A DNA stretch of 25,815 nucleotides from JBBKXP01 sp038251315 (GTDB lineage: Bacteria; Pseudomonadota; Alphaproteobacteria; Rhodobacterales; Rhodobacteraceae). Made by a program: the position numbers and the translations under genes. The stretch's first letter is position 1, and every line of letters starts with the position of its first letter. Location: positions 1 to 25,815 of the forward strand of contig JBBSBK010000043.1 of NCBI GenBank assembly GCA_038251315.1, read 5' to 3'. Positions 7,898 to 15,838 of this stretch are shown here, in pieces. Below the pieces are notes generated by a model, which was given only the letters and a program-made list of their open reading frames with translations, made no database searches and was not told where the DNA came from.

Positions 7898-7953
7898 TCG
7901 GCCAAGGCCGATAGCGGGTTTCCGGGCGGTGGGCAAGGATCGGTCATTGACCG
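7898..7953. promoter_or_regulatory. Two short dyads between argG and the membrane-protein gene
   Basis: TCGGCC-AA-GGCCGA (7898-7911) and CGGTCA-T-TGACCG (7941-7953) are both perfect, with very short centres, and lie in the 129-nt divergent gap. The second looks like a transcription-factor half-site pair rather than an RNA hairpin. Either could control argG, the membrane-protein gene, or both. I could not recognise a regulator, and no clear -10/-35 pair stands out here. Confidence 0.3.
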
Positions 7954-8003
7954 CTTGGCCCGCCAATGCGACCAACACCAAAAGCGGGAAAAGGGGCAGG
8001 CGA

Positions 8004-8771
8004 ATGAGTTGGCTTATTGTACGGCATGCGTTTCAGATGGTGTTCGGCAACCTGACCGAGGCGGTCAAGGTGTCGGTCGGGCCGGCGCTGATCCTTGCTG
8101 CGGTGTATTTCGGCGTTTCACGGCTGTTCGATCTGCCAGGCAATACCTTTGACATGCTGCAGGGCCAGCCCGAAATGGCGCAACGTGCTTTCGTTCCGGT
8201 CATGATCATCCTGCTGACCTATCTGCTGGTCTTTGCCTGGGTCGCCGTCGCCTGGCATCGCTTTGTACTGCTGGAAGAATATCCCGGCCTTCTGCCCGCC
8301 TTCAACGGTCGTCCGGTCCTGCCCTATCTGGGCAAGACGTTGCTGGTGGCCATGGTCCTGCTGCTCGTGATGATCCCGCTGCTGCTGCTGGTCAGCCTTG
8401 CCTTGGGCCCGATCCTGATGGCCGCTCCGCTGATCGGAGGTATCATTCTGGGCCTGCTGATCGGTATCGTCTTCAGTTATTTCTGGTTGCGGTTCGCCAT
8501 CTGCCTGCCTGCCACGGCGGTCGGCAAGCCGATGAAAATTGGCGAATCGTGGTCGGCGACCGCGCCGCTGTCGGGGACGATATTCGGCGTCACCATCATC
8601 ATTTCGGCGCTGAACCTTCTGGCGTCCTATGCTGCGGGGCAATTGGGCGCGCTATCAGGCGTTCTGGGCATGGTGGCCGAAGTGGGTGTCACATGGGTCA
8701 CGATGATGGTCGGCGTCAGCATCCTGACGACCCTTTATGGTCATCTGGTCGAAGGGCGGGATCTGGTCTGA
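8004..8771 (+). CDS. Conserved-type integral membrane protein, unknown function
   Basis: The 255-residue product is strongly hydrophobic, with about six membrane segments near residues 22-38, 63-84, 111-134, 137-165, 189-209 and 216-243. There is no signal peptide and no catalytic motif I can name. Polar loops such as WHRFVLLEEYPGLLPAFNGRP (about 84-104) and VGKPMKIGESWSAT (about 173-186) may face the cytoplasm. The start at 8004 follows GGGGCAGG; the frame is open further upstream, but that part crosses the argG start region and reads as low-complexity. The last 31 nt overlap the convergent Nudix gene. Confidence 0.85.
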   Translation: MSWLIVRHAFQMVFGNLTEAVKVSVGPALILAAVYFGVSRLFDLPGNTFDMLQGQPEMAQRAFVPVMIILLTYLLVFAWVAVAWHRFVLLEEYPGLLPAFNGRPVLPYLGKTLLVAMVLLLVMIPLLLLVSLALGPILMAAPLIGGIILGLLIGIVFSYFWLRFAICLPATAVGKPMKIGESWSATAPLSGTIFGVTIIISALNLLASYAAGQLGALSGVLGMVAEVGVTWVTMMVGVSILTTLYGHLVEGRDLV

Positions 8772-9199
8772 AACCTTGCGATGAACGCCGCGTCGCCGTC
8801 CACCGCCACTGACAGCATCGCATCCTCGACCGACATCCAGACCGCTGAATGCCCTTCCTCGCGCGGCGGCCCATGCGGGCGCACCGGATCGGCGCGGTAG
8901 ATGTGGCACAGCTTTTCCGCATGAATCCCGTATTCCGGCATGAAAACAAACCGCCGAAATGCGCCAATACGGCGGGGGTTGGCGATGCGCCACCCCGTCT
9001 CCTCGAACACCTCGCGGTGCAGCGCCTGCAATGGCGTTTCGCCGGCGTCGATCCCACCACCGGGAAGCTGATATTCGAAATGCGGCGCGTCCTGATAGGT
9101 CAGCAGGAGTTGCCCGTTTTGCGGTAATATCGCGTAAACGCCGGGGCGAAACCTGTAGTGCTGCCCGGTTTGCGGCGTGTCGCCATACCGTCTGATCAT
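8741..9199 (-). CDS. Nudix hydrolase
   Basis: Nudix enzymes hydrolyse nucleoside diphosphates linked to another group, with Mg2+ or Mn2+. The 152-residue protein has a complete Nudix box at residues 48-70: G-x5-E (Gly48, Glu54), then R62-E63-V64, E66-E67 and G69-W70. PRRIGAFRRFVFMPEYGIHAEK follows the box, and the substrate cannot be deduced. I chose the ATG at 9199 (MIRRYGDTP); the frame is open upstream, but that would run through the hslO promoter and start. The gene is divergent from hslO and probably uses the other face of the symmetric core at 9229-9242. Its 3' end overlaps the membrane-protein gene. Confidence 0.88.
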   Translation of the reverse strand: MIRRYGDTPQTGQHYRFRPGVYAILPQNGQLLLTYQDAPHFEYQLPGGGIDAGETPLQALHREVFEETGWRIANPRRIGAFRRFVFMPEYGIHAEKLCHIYRADPVRPHGPPREEGHSAVWMSVEDAMLSVAVDGDAAFIARFQTRSRPSTR

Positions 9200-9210
9200 G
9201 GCTTGCCCTC

Positions 9211-9242
9211 TTGGTCGCCCGCTTGCCCCGCCTATATAGGCG
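9211..9242. promoter_or_regulatory. Bidirectional promoter core shared by the Nudix gene and hslO
   Basis: CGCCTATATAGGCG (9229-9242) is a perfect 14-bp palindrome containing TATATA, so it reads as the same -10 on both strands. On the plus strand TTGGTC (9211-9216), 16 nt before TATATA (9233-9238), is a possible -35. Predicted starts near 9245 (plus) and 9227 (minus) would give leaders of about 30 nt to hslO (9277) and the Nudix gene (9199). The CTTG...CTATAT pattern also resembles heat-shock sigma sites, which would suit a heat/redox chaperone; that is inference. Confidence 0.5.
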
Positions 9243-9276
9243 CGGTATGCCCAAATCCGACACGTTAGGAAAGCCC

Positions 9277-10266
9277 ATGACCCTTGGCAGCCAAATCGCG
9301 TGGGACGATACCGTCCTGCCATTCCAGCTTGATAATGCCGATATTCGCGGCCGTGTCGCCCGTCTGGACGGTGTGCTGGATCGTGTGCTGGCCCAGCACG
9401 ATTACCCGCCACTGATCGAGGCGCTGGTGGCCGAGATGTGTCTGCTGACCGCGCTGATCGGGCAGACGATCAAACTGCGTTGGAAACTGTCGTTGCAGGT
9501 GCGCGGCGATGGTCCGGCGCGCCTGATCGCGACCGATTATTATGGCCCCGGCGAGGATGGCAGCCCCGCCCGCATCCGCGCCTATGCCAGTTACGATGCC
9601 GAACGGCTCGATCTGTTGGCGGTGCCGTTTTCGCAGATCGGCAAGGGGTATTTCGCCATTCTGATTGATCAGGGCGAGGGGAACACCCCCTATCAGGGGA
9701 TAACACCGATTGCCGGGGATTCGCTTTCTGTCTGTGCAGAGACCTATTTCGCCCAGTCCGAACAACTCCCGACCCGGTTCAGCCTGACCTTTGGCCGCTC
9801 GCAGATGGCTGGAGCGGGAGAGCGTTGGCGGGCCGGCGGTGTGATGTTGCAGACGATGCCCAAGGCGTCGCCGTTTGTCGCGAGTGAGGGCGGGACTGGC
9901 GAGGGTGGATTACTGAAGGCCGCCGATATTCTGGACGCGACCGAGGGCGAAAACTGGAACCGTGCCAATATCCTGCTGGATACGGTCGAAGAGATCGAGT
10001 TGATCGGTCCGACCGTGCAGCCGACCGACCTGCTGGTGCGCTTGTTTCATCAAGAAGGGCCGCGCGTGTTCGACGCCCAACCCGTCGTGTTTGGTTGTTC
10101 GTGTTCCGACGACAAGGTGCGCCAAAGCCTGTCGATCTATTCGGCCAAAGACATTGCGACCATGACCACCGATGCGGGCACCGTCACTGCCGATTGCCAG
10201 TTTTGTGGGGCGCATTACGAATTTGACCCCGCAACATTGGGGTTCGAGGCAAAGGGTGACGCCTGA
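9277..10266 (+). CDS. hslO: Redox-regulated holdase chaperone Hsp33
   Basis: Hsp33 is activated when oxidants release its zinc and it then holds unfolding proteins in the cytosol. The 329-residue protein has the redox-switch cysteines CSC (274, 276) and CQFC (307, 310) at the C-terminus, the expected CxC...CxxC zinc site. The N-terminal fold shows the family opening DDTVLPFQLDNADIRGRVARL. I chose ATG 9277 because AGGAAAG lies just before it; an in-frame ATG at 9247, exactly 9 nt after TATATA, would make a leaderless start. It leads an operon with the CoA-type Nudix gene (11-nt overlap) and the CCA enzyme. Confidence 0.95.
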   Translation: MTLGSQIAWDDTVLPFQLDNADIRGRVARLDGVLDRVLAQHDYPPLIEALVAEMCLLTALIGQTIKLRWKLSLQVRGDGPARLIATDYYGPGEDGSPARIRAYASYDAERLDLLAVPFSQIGKGYFAILIDQGEGNTPYQGITPIAGDSLSVCAETYFAQSEQLPTRFSLTFGRSQMAGAGERWRAGGVMLQTMPKASPFVASEGGTGEGGLLKAADILDATEGENWNRANILLDTVEEIELIGPTVQPTDLLVRLFHQEGPRVFDAQPVVFGCSCSDDKVRQSLSIYSAKDIATMTTDAGTVTADCQFCGAHYEFDPATLGFEAKGDA

Positions 10267-10846
10267 TCTGCACGCCCGGTTGCTGGCCGCGCTGGCCCGG
10301 CCGGGTAGCGATTCGTCTGATTTTGACCTGAACCCCGATTTGACCCTGCCCGCAAGCCGCGTCCTGCGCCCCGCCGCCGTGCTGATTGCAGTGACGGCTG
10401 CGGGCGACGTGCTGCTGACCAAACGGTCGGCGCATTTGCAGCACCATCCGGGCCAGATCGCGTTGCCGGGCGGCAAGCAGGATCCGGGCGATGCGACCCC
10501 GGTCGATGCCGCCCTGCGCGAGGCCGAGGAAGAGATCGGGCTGCCGCGCGGGCAGGTGCAGGTTCTGGGTTGTTTGCCGACCCATGAGACTGTTACGAAT
10601 TTCGATGTAACGCCTGTGTTGGCTCTGGTTTCGGGCGACTTCACCCCGCGTGCTGAAGTGGGTGAGGTGGACGAAGTGTTCACCGTGCCGCTGTCGCACC
10701 TGACCGATCCGGCAATGTTCCGTGTCGAATCGCGTCTGTGGCAGGGTCGGCTGCGGCGCTATTACGTCGTCCCCTATGGCCCTTACTACGTCTGGGGCGC
10801 GACGGCCCGGATACTTCGCGCGCTTGCTGAACGGATGCAGCAATGA
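10256..10846 (+). CDS. CoA pyrophosphatase-type Nudix hydrolase
   Basis: This subfamily (NudL/YeaB-like) cleaves coenzyme A and its oxidised derivatives to phosphopantetheine and 3',5'-ADP. The 196-residue product carries the subfamily's own upstream motif, LLTKRSAHLQHHPGQIALPGG, running straight into a Nudix box with GDATPVDAALREAEEEIGL. The start is a GTG at 10256 that overlaps the hslO stop by 11 nt, with GAGG in front; longer frames start inside hslO. The next gene overlaps by 4 nt (ATGA). Placement between Hsp33 and the CCA enzyme looks like a housekeeping/stress operon with no obvious single pathway. Confidence 0.9.
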   Translation: MTPDLHARLLAALARPGSDSSDFDLNPDLTLPASRVLRPAAVLIAVTAAGDVLLTKRSAHLQHHPGQIALPGGKQDPGDATPVDAALREAEEEIGLPRGQVQVLGCLPTHETVTNFDVTPVLALVSGDFTPRAEVGEVDEVFTVPLSHLTDPAMFRVESRLWQGRLRRYYVVPYGPYYVWGATARILRALAERMQQ

Positions 10847-11985
10847 AGATCGACGCCGACTGGCTGCGTGACCCCGATGCACAGGCTGTCTGCGCCTTGC
10901 TGACCGATGCCGGGCATCAGGCGTGGTTCGTTGGTGGCTGTGTGCGCAATGCGCTGCTGGGTGCGACGGTGGCCGATCTGGACCTTTGCACTGATGCGCA
11001 CCCAGAAACGGTGATGGCGCTGGCCGAGGCGGCGGGTTTGCGCGTGGTCCCGACGGGCATCGACCACGGCACGGTGACGGCCATTTCGGGCGGCAAACCG
11101 TTCGAGGTGACAACGTTCCGCCATGATGTCGCCACCGATGGTCGCCATGCTGTGGTGGCCTTTGCCGGCGACATGGACACCGATGCGCGGCGGCGCGACT
11201 TCACGATGAATGCGCTTTATGCGGCACCCGATGGCACGATCGCTGATCCGCTGGGCGGATTGCCCGATTTGCACGCGCGACGGGTCCGTTTCATCAATGA
11301 TGCGGGGCAGCGTATCCGCGAGGATTATCTGCGCATTTTGCGGTTTTTCCGCTTTCATGCGTGGTATGGCGACCCCGATGCCGGGATCGACGCCGAAGGG
11401 CTGGCGGCCTGCGCCGATCATATCGAGGGCCTTGCGCACCTGTCGCGTGAACGCATCGGCCACGAAATGCGCAGACTACTCGCCGCCCCCGATCCGGCCC
11501 CGGCTGTCGCGTCAATGGCGGCTTGCGGGGCGCTGGCGCAGGTTTTGCCGGGGGCGAATGCGGCGTTCTTGGCAGTGCTGGTTCATGTGGAACAGGTGGC
11601 GGGGCTAGCCCCTGACTGGCTACGCCGATTGGCGATGCTGGGGGGCGAAACGGACCGATTGCGCCTGACAAATGCCGAAGCGCGGCAGTTGGAAACGCTG
11701 CAAACCGCTGATGGCCAGACTGCTGGGGTGCTGGGGTATCTTTACGGGCTGGAAATGGCGCTGTCCGTGCTGGCCATTCGGGCGGCTGCAAGCGGCGTAA
11801 TGATGGAAAAAGCTGACCCTATGCAAGCCGAACAAGGTGCGGCGCAGGTGTTTCCTCTGAATGCCGCTGATCTGATGCCAGCCTTGCAGGGTCCGGCGCT
11901 GGGCGCTGCCCTGAAACGTGCCGAAGAAAAATGGATGGCATCCGGCTTTGCGCTGACCCGCGCCGAGCTTTTGCAAGACCTCTAA
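10843..11985 (+). CDS. CCA tRNA nucleotidyltransferase (class II, poly(A) polymerase superfamily)
   Basis: The enzyme adds or repairs the 3' CCA end of tRNA without a nucleic-acid template. In its 380 residues the class II head motifs are clear: FVGGCVRNALLG at about 29-40, the metal-binding DLDLCTDAHPE (Asp-x-Asp), RRRDFTMNALY near residues 117-127, and the template-like EDYLRILRFFRFHA. The C-terminal part is less conserved, as usual. It overlaps the preceding Nudix gene by 4 nt. A close relative is poly(A) polymerase I; the length and lack of a long basic tail favour the CCA enzyme. No strong terminator follows it. Confidence 0.92.
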   Translation: MKIDADWLRDPDAQAVCALLTDAGHQAWFVGGCVRNALLGATVADLDLCTDAHPETVMALAEAAGLRVVPTGIDHGTVTAISGGKPFEVTTFRHDVATDGRHAVVAFAGDMDTDARRRDFTMNALYAAPDGTIADPLGGLPDLHARRVRFINDAGQRIREDYLRILRFFRFHAWYGDPDAGIDAEGLAACADHIEGLAHLSRERIGHEMRRLLAAPDPAPAVASMAACGALAQVLPGANAAFLAVLVHVEQVAGLAPDWLRRLAMLGGETDRLRLTNAEARQLETLQTADGQTAGVLGYLYGLEMALSVLAIRAAASGVMMEKADPMQAEQGAAQVFPLNAADLMPALQGPALGAALKRAEEKWMASGFALTRAELLQDL

Positions 11986-12046
11986 ATTCGGGATGACAGC
12001 CGGCCTCGATTGCGCTATCGGAGCGACACCAACATGGAGGGCGACG

Positions 12047-12079
12047 ATGCGACACGGGTTTACCATTCCTGACTGCTGA
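12047..12079 (+). CDS. Possible 10-residue leader peptide upstream of the ABC exporter
   Basis: ATG at 12047 follows GGAGGG (12037-12042) at about 4-nt spacing, a stronger ribosome site than that of the ABC gene itself. It encodes MRHGFTIPDC and stops with TGA at 12077-12079. Its last codons lie in one arm of a downstream stem (12070-12075 with 12113-12118), so a ribosome translating it would change the fold. That is the arrangement of translational or transcriptional attenuators. The peptide could equally be chance. An overlapping frame from 12034 (MEGDDATRVYHS) also exists but lacks a ribosome site. Confidence 0.35.
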   Translation: MRHGFTIPDC

Positions 12080-12155
12080 CAGGACCGGACCCGTTCGGGC
12101 GGCCTGACAGTTCAGTCACCGCCAATCATCGTTTTCACCCTTTCACCGCAAGGTG
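12070..12155 (+). promoter_or_regulatory. Structured leader of the ABC exporter operon (attenuator-like)
   Basis: TGACTG (12070-12075) can pair with CAGTCA (12113-12118). Between them lies a GC-rich hairpin at 12081-12105: AGG/CCT, CCG/CGG and CCC/GGG with small bulges and a GTTC loop. A further small hairpin, CACC-GCAA-GGTG (12144-12155), carries a GNRA-type tetraloop and holds the AAGG that would serve the ATG at 12162. No T-run follows the large hairpin, so control at translation is more likely than termination. The fold is hand-drawn and unverified. Confidence 0.35.
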
Positions 12156-12161
12156 CGCCCC

Positions 12162-14009
12162 ATGTTCCGATTCTTTGAAAATCTAGTCGACCCTTACGTC
12201 GATCACCCCGACAACAACACGCCCCCCACAAAGCTGTGGCCGTTCCTGCGCGACTATGCCCGTCCGTTCCAATCGGTATTCTGGGTCACCGGCATCCTGT
12301 CGGTCATCATCGCCGGGGTCGAGGTGTGGCTGATTGCCTACATGGGCCGGATCATCGACATGTTGACCGACAGCACCCCGGCGCAAGTCTGGTCGCTGTA
12401 TGGCGTCGAATTGCTGCTGGTCGCGCTGTTCGTGCTGACACTGCGGCCCGCGCTGCACATCGCGCAGGTGGCGCTGCTGAACAACACCATCGTCCCCAAC
12501 TTTGGCACGCTGGTCCGCTGGCGGGCGCATAAACACGTGCTGCGCCAGTCGGTCGGCTGGTTCGAGAATGACTTTGCCGGGCGGATCGCCAACCGGATCA
12601 TGCAGGCCCCCCCTGCGGCGGGCGAGGTCGTGTTTCAACTGTTCGATGCGATCACGTTTGCCATTGCTTACCTTATCGGCGCGATGATCCTGCTGGGCGA
12701 CGCGGATGTACGCCTGATCATCCCGATGATGGCGTGGCTGTTACCCTACATGGTGTTGCTGCGCTGGACCGTCAAGAAAATCGGCCCCGCGTCCGAGGCG
12801 GCATCGAACGCCCGCAGTGCTGTCACGGGCCGCGTTGTGGACAGTTATACCAATATCCATTCGGTCAAGATGTTCGCGCATCACGACAGCGAACTGGCCT
12901 ATGGCAAAGAGGTCATCGAAGAGGCGCGGGTCAAGTTTTTCGCCGAACAGCGCCTGTATACCATCATGGACCTGAGCCTGATGCTGCTGAACGGCGTCCT
13001 GATCGTCGGCGTGGTCGGCTTTGCGATGTGGCTGTGGTTCGGCGGTTTGGCTACCGTGGGTGTCGTCGGCGCCGCGACCGCGATGGCGCTGCGCCTGAAC
13101 GCGATGTCGGGCTGGATCATGTGGGCGGTGTCGAACTTTTTCCGCAATCTGGGCGTTGTGGCCGAGGGGATGCAGACGATTGCGCAGCCGATCACGCTGG
13201 TTGACCGTCCGGGTGCGGTGCCGCTTGTGTCTGGGCCGGGGGCGATTGAACTCAAAGCGCTGTCTCACCATTATGGTAAGGACAGTGGTGGGTTGGACCG
13301 CATTGATCTGGTCGTGCGACCGGGTGAAAAGGTCGGCCTTGTCGGTCGGTCGGGCGCTGGCAAATCCACCCTCGTCAAACTGCTGTTGCGGTTCTATGAC
13401 GCCGACGGCGGGCAGGTGCTGATCGACGGTCAGGATATTGCGGGCGTCACCCAAGACAGCCTGCGCCAGATGATCGGCATGGTGCAGCAGGACTCGGCGT
13501 TGCTGCACCGGTCGGTGCGCGAGAATATCCTGTATGGCAGCCCCGACGCGACCGACGCGCAGATGATTGCGGCGGCGCAAAAGGCCGAGGCGCATGAGTT
13601 TGTTCTGACCCTCGAGGATAACAGCGGCAACCGGGGCTATGACGCCAAAGTCGGCGAGCGTGGCGTCAAGCTGTCAGGCGGGCAGAGGCAGCGGATTGCG
13701 CTGGCCCGCGTGATCCTGAAAGACGCGCCGATCCTGTTGTTGGACGAGGCGACGAGTGCGCTGGATTCCGAAGTCGAGGCGGCGATTCAGTCAACGCTGT
13801 ATGGCATGATGGAGGGGAAAACCGTCATCGCTATCGCCCACCGTCTGTCCACCATTGCCCGGATGGACCGGATCGTGGTGCTGGACGCAGGGCGTATTGT
13901 CGAGGACGGCAGCCATGACGAATTGTTGCGCCGGGGCGGTCTTTACAGTCGTTTCTGGGCGCGGCAATCTGGCGGCTTCCTTAGCGAAGCCGACGAGGCT
14001 GCGGAATGA
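12162..14009 (+). CDS. ABC exporter half-transporter (membrane domain plus ATPase), subunit 1
   Basis: Type IV ABC exporters of the MsbA/multidrug class pump lipids or drugs out across the inner membrane. The 615-residue protein has six membrane helices in residues 1-325 and a C-terminal ATPase with Walker A GRSGAGKST (395-403), signature LSGGQ (504-508) and Walker B LLLDEATSALDSE (Asp528, catalytic Glu529). I chose ATG 12162; a GTG lies 9 nt upstream. Its end overlaps the next ABC gene by 4 nt (ATGA), and both carry the same domain order, so a heterodimer is likely. Several NBD stretches are identical at DNA level to subunit 2. Confidence 0.93.
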   Translation: MFRFFENLVDPYVDHPDNNTPPTKLWPFLRDYARPFQSVFWVTGILSVIIAGVEVWLIAYMGRIIDMLTDSTPAQVWSLYGVELLLVALFVLTLRPALHIAQVALLNNTIVPNFGTLVRWRAHKHVLRQSVGWFENDFAGRIANRIMQAPPAAGEVVFQLFDAITFAIAYLIGAMILLGDADVRLIIPMMAWLLPYMVLLRWTVKKIGPASEAASNARSAVTGRVVDSYTNIHSVKMFAHHDSELAYGKEVIEEARVKFFAEQRLYTIMDLSLMLLNGVLIVGVVGFAMWLWFGGLATVGVVGAATAMALRLNAMSGWIMWAVSNFFRNLGVVAEGMQTIAQPITLVDRPGAVPLVSGPGAIELKALSHHYGKDSGGLDRIDLVVRPGEKVGLVGRSGAGKSTLVKLLLRFYDADGGQVLIDGQDIAGVTQDSLRQMIGMVQQDSALLHRSVRENILYGSPDATDAQMIAAAQKAEAHEFVLTLEDNSGNRGYDAKVGERGVKLSGGQRQRIALARVILKDAPILLLDEATSALDSEVEAAIQSTLYGMMEGKTVIAIAHRLSTIARMDRIVVLDAGRIVEDGSHDELLRRGGLYSRFWARQSGGFLSEADEAAE

Positions 14010-15835
14010 CCACACTTGACCTGATCGACCCGTTCCGCGCCGCCGAAGGCCCGCCGCCAACCCGGCTGTGGCCATTTTTCGCGTGGTGCCTCAAGGGGTC
14101 GGGCTGGTTACTGTTGATTGCCTCTGTGCTGTCAGCCTTGGCGGGTGTCACCGAGGTTTTCGCGGCGCTGATGCTGGGCTGGGTCGTCGATGCGGCGCTG
14201 AACAGCGATCAGGCGTCGTTCTGGTCCGAAAACTTTTGGCTAATGGTCGGCGCTGTGGCGCTGTTTCTGGGGGTGCGTCCGCTGACGTTCACCGTGTCAT
14301 CGGCGATCAACACGATCCTGTTGCAGCCCAATCTGGCGCCGCTTGTGCTGTCGAAACTGCACCGCTGGACGATGGGCCATTCGGTGCGGTTTTTCGATAA
14401 TGATTTCGCCGGGCGGATCGCGCAAAAGCAGATGCAGGTGTCGGGCGGCGTGACCGAGGTGACGAGCGAATTCATTAACACCATCTGTTTCGCGCTGGCG
14501 TCGGTCATCGGGTCGGCGGTGCTGGTGCTGGTGATCGACTGGCGCATCGCCGTGGGCCTTTCGTTGTGGGCCATCGGGTATCTGTACATGATCCGCTGGT
14601 TTCTGCCCCGTATCCGTCTGCGGGCCAAGGACCGCGCCAATGCTCGCGCCAACCTGACCGGGCAGGTGGTCGATACGATCACCAACATCAAGACGGTCAA
14701 ATTGTTCGCCCACGCCGATTACGAAGACCGCGCGGCGCTGGGAGCGATGGAGGCATTTCGCCTGCGCGCGGTCGAGATGGGGACGCTGAATGCGTGGTTC
14801 CGGCTGGCGCTGATGTGGCTGGCGGGGCTGCTGCCGATCATCATGATTGGCGGGTCATTGGTGTTGTGGACAAAAGGGCAGGCAACGGCAGGCGACATCA
14901 CGGCGGCGGGTGCAATTTCGCTGCGGATTGCGCAGATGACCGGCTGGGTCAGCTTCACACTGATGGCGATCTATGCCCATATCGGCGAGGTCGAGGATGG
15001 GATGATTACGCTGACCCCGCCGCACGGATTGACCGACGAACCGGGTGCCGCCGAATTGCAGGTGCCGCGTGGCGAGATCGTGTTCGACAATGTGACGTTT
15101 GCCTACGGCGAACGCGCGGGCGGTGTGCGCGGCGTCAACCTGACGATCCGGCCCGGCGAAAAGCTGGGGCTGGTCGGCGCATCCGGTGCGGGCAAAACGA
15201 CGCTCGTCAGCATTCTGTTGCGCTTGCACGATGTGGAAAGCGGGGCGATCCGGATCGACGGGCAGGATCTGCGCCATGTCACGCAGGAAAGCCTGCGCCG
15301 CAATATCGGCATGGTCACCCAAGATACCGCGATGTTCAACCGCACCGCCCGCGACAACATCCGCTATGGCCGCCCCGACGCCACCGAGGCGGACGTGGTG
15401 CAGGCCGCCGAGCAGGCCGAGGCGCATGAGTTTATTGGTGCCTTGCGCGACTTCAAAGGGCGCGAGGGGTATGACGCGTTTTTGGGTGAACGCGGTGTCA
15501 AGCTGTCGGGCGGCCAGCGGCAGCGCATCGCGTTGGCCCGCGCGATGATCAAGGACGCGCCGATCTTGGTGCTGGACGAGGCGACGAGTGCGCTGGATTC
15601 CGAGGTCGAAGCGTCAATTCAAGCCGCGCTTGAGGTCGCGATGCGGGGCAAAACCGTTGTCGCCATCGCGCACCGCCTGTCGACCATCGCCTTCATGGAC
15701 CGGATCGTGGTGCTGGACGCCGGGCAGATCGCCGAACAAGGCACGCATGATCAGTTGCTGGCGCTGGGCGGGTTGTATGCCACCTATTGGAACCTGCAAT
15801 CGGGCGGGTTCATCGGGATCAAGGCGGCGGAATAG
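14006..15835 (+). CDS. ABC exporter half-transporter, subunit 2
   Basis: The 609-residue partner has the same layout: membrane domain in about residues 1-330 and an ATPase with Walker A GASGAGKTT (391-399), LSGGQRQR and LVLDEATSALDSE (Asp524, Glu525). In many heterodimeric exporters one site loses the catalytic Glu; here both subunits keep it, so both ATP sites may be active. FFDNDFAGRIAQKQMQ matches WFENDFAGRIANRIMQ of subunit 1, consistent with an old duplication. ATPase substrate is not predictable. The stop lies 3 nt before the RNA methyltransferase gene, implying cotranscription. Confidence 0.93.
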   Translation: MTTLDLIDPFRAAEGPPPTRLWPFFAWCLKGSGWLLLIASVLSALAGVTEVFAALMLGWVVDAALNSDQASFWSENFWLMVGAVALFLGVRPLTFTVSSAINTILLQPNLAPLVLSKLHRWTMGHSVRFFDNDFAGRIAQKQMQVSGGVTEVTSEFINTICFALASVIGSAVLVLVIDWRIAVGLSLWAIGYLYMIRWFLPRIRLRAKDRANARANLTGQVVDTITNIKTVKLFAHADYEDRAALGAMEAFRLRAVEMGTLNAWFRLALMWLAGLLPIIMIGGSLVLWTKGQATAGDITAAGAISLRIAQMTGWVSFTLMAIYAHIGEVEDGMITLTPPHGLTDEPGAAELQVPRGEIVFDNVTFAYGERAGGVRGVNLTIRPGEKLGLVGASGAGKTTLVSILLRLHDVESGAIRIDGQDLRHVTQESLRRNIGMVTQDTAMFNRTARDNIRYGRPDATEADVVQAAEQAEAHEFIGALRDFKGREGYDAFLGERGVKLSGGQRQRIALARAMIKDAPILVLDEATSALDSEVEASIQAALEVAMRGKTVVAIAHRLSTIAFMDRIVVLDAGQIAEQGTHDQLLALGGLYATYWNLQSGGFIGIKAAE

Positions 15836-15838
15836 CAC

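Noticed and set aside
8741..9412. Longer Nudix protein starting far upstream on the minus strand
   Set aside because: The extra N-terminus would overlap hslO and its promoter, and reads as Arg/Gly/His-rich non-coding translation; MIRRYGDTP at 9199 gives a normal Nudix length.
12034..12072. Alternative small frame MEGDDATRVYHS in the ABC leader
   Set aside because: No ribosome-binding site in front of 12034; its GAGG serves better as the site for the ATG at 12047.
13741..15603. 31-bp direct repeat as a mobile-element or attachment-site duplication
   Set aside because: Both copies lie in frame at the same place (Walker B/D-loop) of paralogous ATPase domains, so they are explained by homology or gene conversion.
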